Origin: Uranotaenia lowii
Taxonomy: Eukaryota; Arthropoda; Insecta; Diptera; Culicidae
Reading direction: 5' to 3'
Length of the DNA stretch: 64,000 bases
Assembly: GCF_029784155.1 (NCBI RefSeq)
Contig: NC_073691.1
Coordinates: forward strand, 143,996,461 to 144,060,460
In this document: in pieces, positions 58,058 through 64,000 of the stretch
How the letters are laid out: each line of letters begins with the position of its first letter
How positions within the stretch are numbered: position 1 is the first letter of the stretch
Program-made: the position numbers and the translations under genes
Notes under the pieces: model-generated
Databases searched by the model: none
Seen by the model: the letters and a program-made list of their open reading frames with translations, nothing else
Told to the model about the DNA's origin: nothing

Positions 58058-58357
58058 ATGCGAAAATTTGTAGCAGTCTGTTTTGTGTTGGTGTTTGCAT
58101 TTTTCAGTATTTTTTTTCGTGTGTGTATTAGCTGTAACCTTCATCTGTCAGCAGACGTAAACAACGCAGTAGTACTGAATGCGCTGTTTTCGCAAGATGT
58201 ACATAAAGGAGATAATGACCAATTTGCTTCTCGCTCAAAAAATCCAAAGCAAGTTTCGGTGGCTGTAGGATGCCACCTAACGACTATTTACTGGGTGAAA
58301 CGTTATCTCCTTGATGGACCTTGTCCACAGAAGCTGTATAGTGGAAGGCCACAATAG
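58058..58357 (+). pseudogene. Possible decayed transposase N-terminus (helix-turn-helix-like)
   Basis: A 99-codon frame starts with a hydrophobic stretch that could be mistaken for a signal peptide. Its last 40 residues (SKNPKQVSVAVGCHLTTIYW, then KRYLLDGPCPQK and GRP) have the spacing of a transposase helix-turn-helix followed by a GRP hook. No catalytic region follows: 58360-58960 is broken in all frames. Identity is tentative. Confidence 0.3.
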
Positions 58358-58959
58358 TGGTGAGGGCACAAGCAACACTGAATATTTTTAGAGACTGCCA
58401 CCGTCGCGACGCGTCGCCATTTTGGAGCACTACCAGTGCAACACTGGTCGTATAAACGAACACAAAGCAGCAGAATGTGCACAACTGGTGCAGGCTGTGG
58501 AGAGAAACACATGTGTCGAACATGTCTCTCTCCAGCCACAATTCGTGGCGTCCTTCCACAACTTATGGCAGTCCTTCTTATACCGTGAGGCACCTCAGAG
58601 GCAACCTAGGTTCGCTCTGACTGCTGTCATCGAGCTCATTCAATGCTCTAGAGGCAAACTGGTTTCGCTCGAAAAACGGACGGAGTCGCCCTGAGAAGAA
58701 AGTCAGTTTTGGGAGAAGTTCACCAATACTCTCAATGTTGTTGTTAAAACAATAAACAGCTGTTTGTGGCTGAAACCAAAACAGTTGAAATAATGATCGG
58801 GAAAATTATCATTGCCGCGACTTTGAACCTCTCAGCCAATCAAAATCGTACTATCTGCTGTCCAGTGCAATCCGGACAAGAAAAAAGACAATCCGGATGT
58901 GAAGAACCGAGTGAAGAAATCCAAAAGGGAAAACAAAATGACAGCTGCATGTAAACATT

Positions 58960-59578
58960 GTGCTCGTTCTCATGCACACCTACGTATGGAATAACTCGAA
59001 AACCGAAAGTCGTTTTTTTATTCGGACGGATCCAGTGGCAAATCCAGAATCAAAAAAAAAATTACACCTTCCAATAAATACACACCTTGGAAATGAGAGA
59101 GATTAAGGCGATTCCACAATCTGTGCCTTAAAACGAGAGAGATTGTTGCAAAATCTTACGGAACACGTATTTCCAAGGAAGTTTCTCTCCATCACCTACA
59201 CCTGCTTACAATAGTCTTCTAGAAGTCGGCGCTCCTTGTCTTAGGTCCTTCTTTAGCATGCTTAGTAGCTCACATTTTTCTGTGACGCTCTCGCTTTCAC
59301 GATAAGGTTGATGTCATGTTGGGCTGTCAAAGCTTTGCATTCTGCGTTCCAGTAAGAAAGCAAAGCAAAGCATTATTGGTATTACGTACTAGCGCTTCTA
59401 CATCTGCATATGCAAATGCTTTAGTCTCCTTTCTTTCGGGAGTCATTGAGAGCACATCAGATAATGATCTGGATTGCGAGAATGCCGAAAAAACAACCAA
59501 CAACAATTTTTGCTGTTTCTGCGGAAATAAGAGTTAATTCGAATTTTCTTACCGATTATGATATTATTTAGTTGATTA
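58960..59578. other. Intronic spacer, no gene seen
   Basis: Mixed-composition DNA with no recognised domain or terminal repeat. Confidence 0.45.
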
Positions 59579-59764
59579 AGAGAGATAAGGGCATAACTAG
59601 CAACCGGGGCATAGTAAGCACTCCTATTTTCTTCAAAAGTACGTATTTGCTTAGATATTTTTTTATAAGGATCTGTTTCGTACTTCCTATAGTATTAATT
59701 CTTCAGCAAAAAAGAAATCTCCTTACCATCTTTATGTACAGAAATATTCGATAAAAACTAACTA

Positions 59765-61091
59765 AAGCTTAGTTCTTTTAGAAATGGGACAGTTACGAAT
59801 GCGTGTATCTCAAAAACTATTCGTTTGATCAAAATACTTTCTATGAAGGAAATGAAGGTAATCTTATGATAATTCATGACAAAATTTGAAAAAAAATATT
59901 TTTCGTTTTTGGAAGAAAAATTTCTACTTTATACTGGGTATCTCCCTTCGGCCGGCGCACACTTTTTTCAGTCATGATATTGATCATTTTTTCAAACTTA
60001 TACTTTGTCTTATGTGTATTTTAGGTGTCTATAACTTCCTCCTTCAATTTCTGCTACTTTTTGATTTAATACTTCTCTTTTAAAAGAAACTGAGGGCAAT
60101 TTAGTGAACACAGCTGTTTCGAAATTATAAAACTTGATTATTTTTGAGCCACTTAAAAGTATTTTTAATGGAATTTCTGTTGGCAAAAGCTGACAATAAC
60201 GAAGTAAAACCATCATGAAATTGAACTGCAAGTTTAATCGGTTAGTATGGATCGTAGGTTGCGAAGGGTACGTACAAGATTACTCATTTTAGGCTTTTAA
60301 AAACAGCAAAAACCAAAGTTTTCGTTTTGAAAATTGTTGTTTTTTTTTCCACAGGAGCAGAATTTTTACAAATAATAATATTTTATACAAAACAACCAGC
60401 AAACACAAACTTTAATATTGTAGGAACCTTCCTACGAGCAGATATGTCATAGGATTCATATGCTAGAATTGGTTGGAAATAGGGTTTATTCTTATTTTTG
60501 TTATTCATCAGAAATCATCTGTCGCATAGCCTCGGTACCGGGTATACAGCTTACGAGCTCTGGAGCTAGCAAAAAATTGTTATTGGAGGTTAAATTTGAA
60601 TAACTCATAACTAGGCAACACTTTCAGCTTATCGGGGAAAAAATTTTGGACATTTCAGCGATCTACACTTAGTTTTTCGCTTATTCAAAATTGAAAATGC
60701 TGGTATGAGACTTGACTTCCCTGATGACCCTTAACCATAGTTTCCGATCATGTGCTTCACTCCAAAGCTTGATTTTAACTTTGTGGACATTTTCAACAGT
60801 GTTGGCATACTTTTCCATCACTCAAACACAGTAATTCTTTGAATAATCAACGGTAGCTGACAAACCAATTTGAAAATCACGAATTTTCAAGGAAACTGTG
60901 CAAAATAATTTTTTTCTTTTACTCTTACATCGTACATATCTAAAAAACGCGTGAACTTAAAATTTTGACAAAAATAGGTCAAATAGTACTTTTTACAGGC
61001 AGTAAAATGCTGTCAAAGTTTTGCATGTCCGATCTGTAGTAAACGAGCTATTAACAAAAGAAAGTGTCCCATTTCTAAAAGAACTAAGCTT
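59765..61091. mobile_element. TA-flanked MITE with AAGCTTAGTTC ends, nested
   Basis: Inverted repeats of 27 bp begin AAGCTTAGTTCTTTTAGAAA and end ...GGGACA with no mismatch seen. TA is on both sides (59763-59764, 61092-61093). The interior of about 1.27 kb is AT-rich with no transposase frame. It sits inside the element 59579-61739. Confidence 0.85.
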
Positions 61092-61400
61092 TAGGTTCTC
61101 AAATGACGGAAATATTACAACTTTTGAGCACCGGAAAATAAGCTCTTATGATCGTTAAATCATCTTGACCTATTATCTATGCACTACAACATGATGTACA
61201 AATTGTTCTTCAATTTTTACCATCATTTAATTTTTTATTTTTCACTATAATCCATTTTAAAATACGTTTATACTTTAATTTGTTGACTGGGGTCGAACAG
61301 AGCACAATTGATCGGGCACGATGAGCATTTTCTGCCGTAGAATCGAGCAACGAATTCAACTCGATGAAGTCAACTGAACTATAGAGCTACAGCTCGACGA

Positions 61401-61471
61401 GTTTCATTTGACGATTGAGCTTATTGGTAAAGTCTGACACTTTACCAATAAGGTCAATCGTCAAATGAAAC
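61401..61471. repeat. Near-perfect 33-bp hairpin
   Basis: GTTTCATTTGACGATTGAGC and the following 13 bases are the reverse complement of 61439-61471 with one mismatch; the loop is the 5-base CTGAC. It lies in the right-hand part of the element 59579-61739. Confidence 0.85.
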
Positions 61472-61741
61472 TAGTTTTTTCAGGTTTTCTTTTTATTTAC
61501 CATTCATGATCGATTATTTTGATTGTTGCATCATAAGGCTAGTAGCATCAACCGCCAAACAAACACCAGAAACATAATGTATGAGTGTGTGTGTGAATTG
61601 TTTGATTCTTCAAACTTTATTGCTTTGTTTTGTGATCATGAATGATATTTTAAAACAATGATGTAAACACATATAACAGCTAATTTCGGTGGTTAAACAA
61701 GTGTTTTCCTTAAGGTGGCCATTATGCCCTTATCTCCCCTA

Positions 61742-63125
61742 TCACAAAGTTGAATGGATCCTCGAAGTTAGCTGACGAATGTTGACGGTACGATCTTCGG
61801 CGAACTTACGACAGGGGCTGGGGATGTGGCTCCCATTTTCGACAAACTTTTCACTTTTTTTTGATGATGCTTCAAAACAAAACATCATCTTGAACGAAAA
61901 TTTCCAAGCTTTAGCCGCAAAAGAAACAAAACAATGGAACAGTAAAATTTTACATTGTTTTTGGTGTAAAATTATATCCCAATGTTCCTTTCTTGACCAT
62001 GCCGTGTAAATTTATTGCAAAAAATTTAATTTTACACTTTTTACTGTAAACCGATGAAAAACAGATAAAAAAGCATAAAATTACATCTTTTAGAATAACA
62101 CTGAGGAAAAAATATATTTTACAAGTTTTAGATTGCGTATACTTTTAGAAATTTTTTGATGTGTAGACAACAACCATTAAGGTTTGGGTTTAGGGTGGTT
62201 TTGGTTTCATGGCGTCCATTCTATTTTCGTTCTCCTTTCTTCTAGATAAAAACCATCGCAACTGGTCAAATTGTCGGTAATGCAAATGGTTTCGGGAAAT
62301 TTGTATTTGACTAGTTGGGGGAAGTCGGGTAAGATGGACACATCGGTTAAACGGACACCTTCAGTATTGGGAAAATTAAAATGTTTTGCAAAAATCTAAT
62401 GATGGGAATTGCTTGCTTGTGAACCTTCGAGACCTTTTGGCAATAAACAGCAGGCAAGGTCGCAAAAATGCGAATAAAACAAACAAAAAAATTGTGAATG
62501 CGTCATTTGGTGTCATTTTCATACTAAAAAAAATAGATAATTCTCGAAATTTCAATCCTATTTTAGCTTATGTTTAGTCGCAGCTCGAACAAAAGCAACA
62601 TTATACGAACTTTCCGTTTTTAACAGTAAAAGCTTAGGTTTCTTATTGGCCATCTGGAGGCACACTCATCAAAAAATACGTACCGTACAGTACTTACATT
62701 TTTTTTGCTGTTCAGATTTCATTTTATCATAAATTATTTCAATGTCATCTAATCTTTCATGTAGTGTTGTCAAAATGTCTCAGTTTTGGCACAGTTGTTC
62801 AATCCACTAGTGCTAATGTGAATTCAATTCTGAAGAGCCGAGATTTATGAAAATTTTTATGGTTTTGATTTTGACATTCATGTCAAAACATGTAAGACAA
62901 TGTGACAATTCACACTTTTTTCAGTTCTGTGTCAAATTGTTGTAAGTTCGACCAACAACAAATTGGCTCAAAATGCCATTAGACTATTTAAGCCTTCTCT
63001 TTGAACGGGGCGCATAAAAAAAAGGATTATTAATTCCACATAAGACCCCTAAAAAAATGCATTAATTTGTCATAATTTATCACAACATTTTGCTTTGCTC
63101 TTCTCTATCCCATCCACACGTTCAG
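61742..63125. other. Intronic sequence before the FN3 exon
   Basis: AT-rich with no recognised gene. It ends with the pyrimidine-rich acceptor and CGTTCAG at 63125. Confidence 0.5.
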
Positions 63126-63434
63126 GCCGTCCGGATCAGGTGCACAACTGTTCGGTTGCGAACGTTTCGATGACATCGATGAGCGTCCGCTGCTACGAGG
63201 GTTTCAACGGGGGCCTAGCGCAGTCTTTCTTCCTGGAGCTGCGGGACACCCACACCCAGGAGGTGCGCTTCAACAACACTTCCCCGATTCCCCGGTTTGC
63301 GGTTCCGAATCTGCACCCCAGCGCAAACTACCAGCTGTCGGTGTACGCGTTCAACTCCAAGGGAAAATCGGAACCGTACGTGATGAGTGCGTCCACCCTG
63401 CGGCTCCCGGAGAAGCAGATGAATTCGGAAAAAG
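63126..63434 (+). CDS. Sidestep-family protein, fibronectin type III exon
   Basis: This 309-bp exon has acceptor CACGTTCAG and donor GTAAGGA, with phase 1 at both ends. It encodes RPDQVHNCSVANVSMTSMSV, RCYEGFNGGLAQSFFLELRD, then PNLHPSANYQLSVYAFNSKG and SEPYVMSASTLRLPEKQM. The Tyr and Asn-Ser-Lys-Gly turn of the F-G strands are typical of FN3, and CxEGFNGGL..F.LE.RD is typical of the single FN3 domain of Sidestep proteins, which precedes the transmembrane segment. NCS, NVS and NNT are potential glycosylation sites. The transmembrane and cytoplasmic exons must lie beyond 64000. Confidence 0.93.
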
Positions 63435-63885
63435 GTAAGGAAGTGGCGTTTTGCATTCCATATTCAACAGCCTCCCAAATGGAGTCACGTCCATCTTGGT
63501 TATCATTGTTTTTTTTTCACAGGCAGTCAACAGTTTTGGGATAGAAAAAATTCCTTTCGTTCGAATTTATTTTTTTTAATTTCGTGAATTCATGTGTGTA
63601 AATATATGTTTAACAAATTGACAGAGAGTTTAATACTCCATATTACCACTACTTGGAGGTGTTCATGTTTTGATATTTTACGGCTCTCAGCAGTGCCAAG
63701 TAGACTTATTTTGCAGTTAGATTTTTGATTAAAAAAATATCATTGATATTTCATGGTAATTGGCATAAAATAATGTTCTCATTTATTGAGACAAGTCAAA
63801 AAAAGATAAATGAATCATTTGTTTTTCAACCATTTAGAGAAACGTCAAACGAAGCTGAGATCCAAGCTCTATTAAAACTATTGAT
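63435..63885. other. Intron after the FN3 exon, no gene seen
   Basis: Donor GTAAGG followed by AT-rich intronic DNA up to an RTE 3' end. Confidence 0.5.
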
Positions 63886-64000
63886 TTACTTACTAACTAA
63901 CTTACTGAATGTTCCCGCGAATGATCCAGAGCCAGCGTCTTCACTTGTTCCCAGTTAAGACTCTCGTCAGCAGTTCGTACTTCGGCGGCTAGGCTCCGCC
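63886..64000 (-). mobile_element. 3' end of a second RTE-clade retroposon (cut by window)
   Basis: A CTTACTAACTAACTTACT repeat is followed by a stretch (ATGATCCAGAGCCAGCGTCT onward) that matches 22436-22485, the 3' part of the RTE element in the earlier intron. Orientation is the same (- strand). The rest lies beyond the window. Confidence 0.75.

Larger units (their letters stand above)
59579..61739. mobile_element. TA-flanked inverted-repeat element (GAGATAAGGGCATAA ends), 2.2 kb, with a nested MITE
   Basis: GAGATAAGGGCATAA near 59582 has its reverse complement near 61737, and TA flanks both sides (59577-59578, 61740-61741). Inside it lies another TA-flanked MITE (59765-61091) and a strong hairpin (61401-61471). 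No transposase is recognised. Confidence 0.7.

Noticed and set aside
58058..58357. Secreted protein with an N-terminal hydrophobic segment
   Set aside because: The frame has no conserved body, and its C-terminal part resembles a transposase helix-turn-helix. The hydrophobic start is probably chance reading of T-rich DNA.

Overview
The window reads as nuclear DNA of an AT-rich, transposon-dense insect, most likely a mosquito. The evidence is the mix of elements: a BEL/Pao retrotransposon whose gag carries a PHD finger, RTE-clade and Jockey/CR1-group retroposons, two D37E-type Tc1/mariner (ITmD37E) elements and several tRNA-headed SINEs. All of this lies inside the introns of a fly-type Sidestep-family gene. 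The species cannot be named from the sequence.

The only host gene I can support lies on the + strand. Eight exons (21270-21587, 21653-21804, 21893-22037, 26819-26949, 27040-27199, 27392-27562, 28906-29028, 63126-63434) encode four immunoglobulin domains and one fibronectin type III domain of a Sidestep-family cell-surface protein. Sidestep proteins are ligands or partners of Beaten-path receptors in axon guidance. All splice sites are GT-AG, and the borders between domains are phase 1. The signal peptide, first Ig domain, transmembrane segment and cytoplasmic tail fall outside the window. The intron before the first visible exon exceeds 21 kb, and the intron between the last Ig exon and the FN3 exon is about 34.1 kb.

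Region 1-21269 (intron): a nearly complete, recently inserted BEL/Pao element (1-7042), a short minisatellite and a SINE, a TA-flanked MITE with a dimeric core (9096-10025), and a roughly 4.5-kb 57-bp minisatellite (14287-18775) split by a 939-bp foldback element. A 67-bp array and a diverged outlier of the 57-bp family follow. Region 21270-29028: the Ig exons, with a decayed RTE retroposon in the third visible intron. Region 29029-63125 (giant intron): nested mobile elements. A Jockey-type retroposon is split by a 5.6-kb inverted-repeat element that holds an array of paired GCCATCTT/AAGATGGC motifs and three further MITEs. A hAT-like MITE contains a non-LTR retroposon, which in turn contains an ITmD37E transposon. 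Further hAT-, Harbinger- and TA-type elements, four SINE heads and foldback hairpins follow. Region 63126-64000: the FN3 exon and the 3' end of a second RTE copy.

No bacterial-type operon, CRISPR array, rRNA or genuine tRNA gene is present. The observations most worth follow-up are the array of inverted YY1/PHO-like motifs at 31872-35745, the 57-bp arrays with 12-unit higher-order structure, and a MITE family with CCCAAG termini and apparent 2-bp target duplications.
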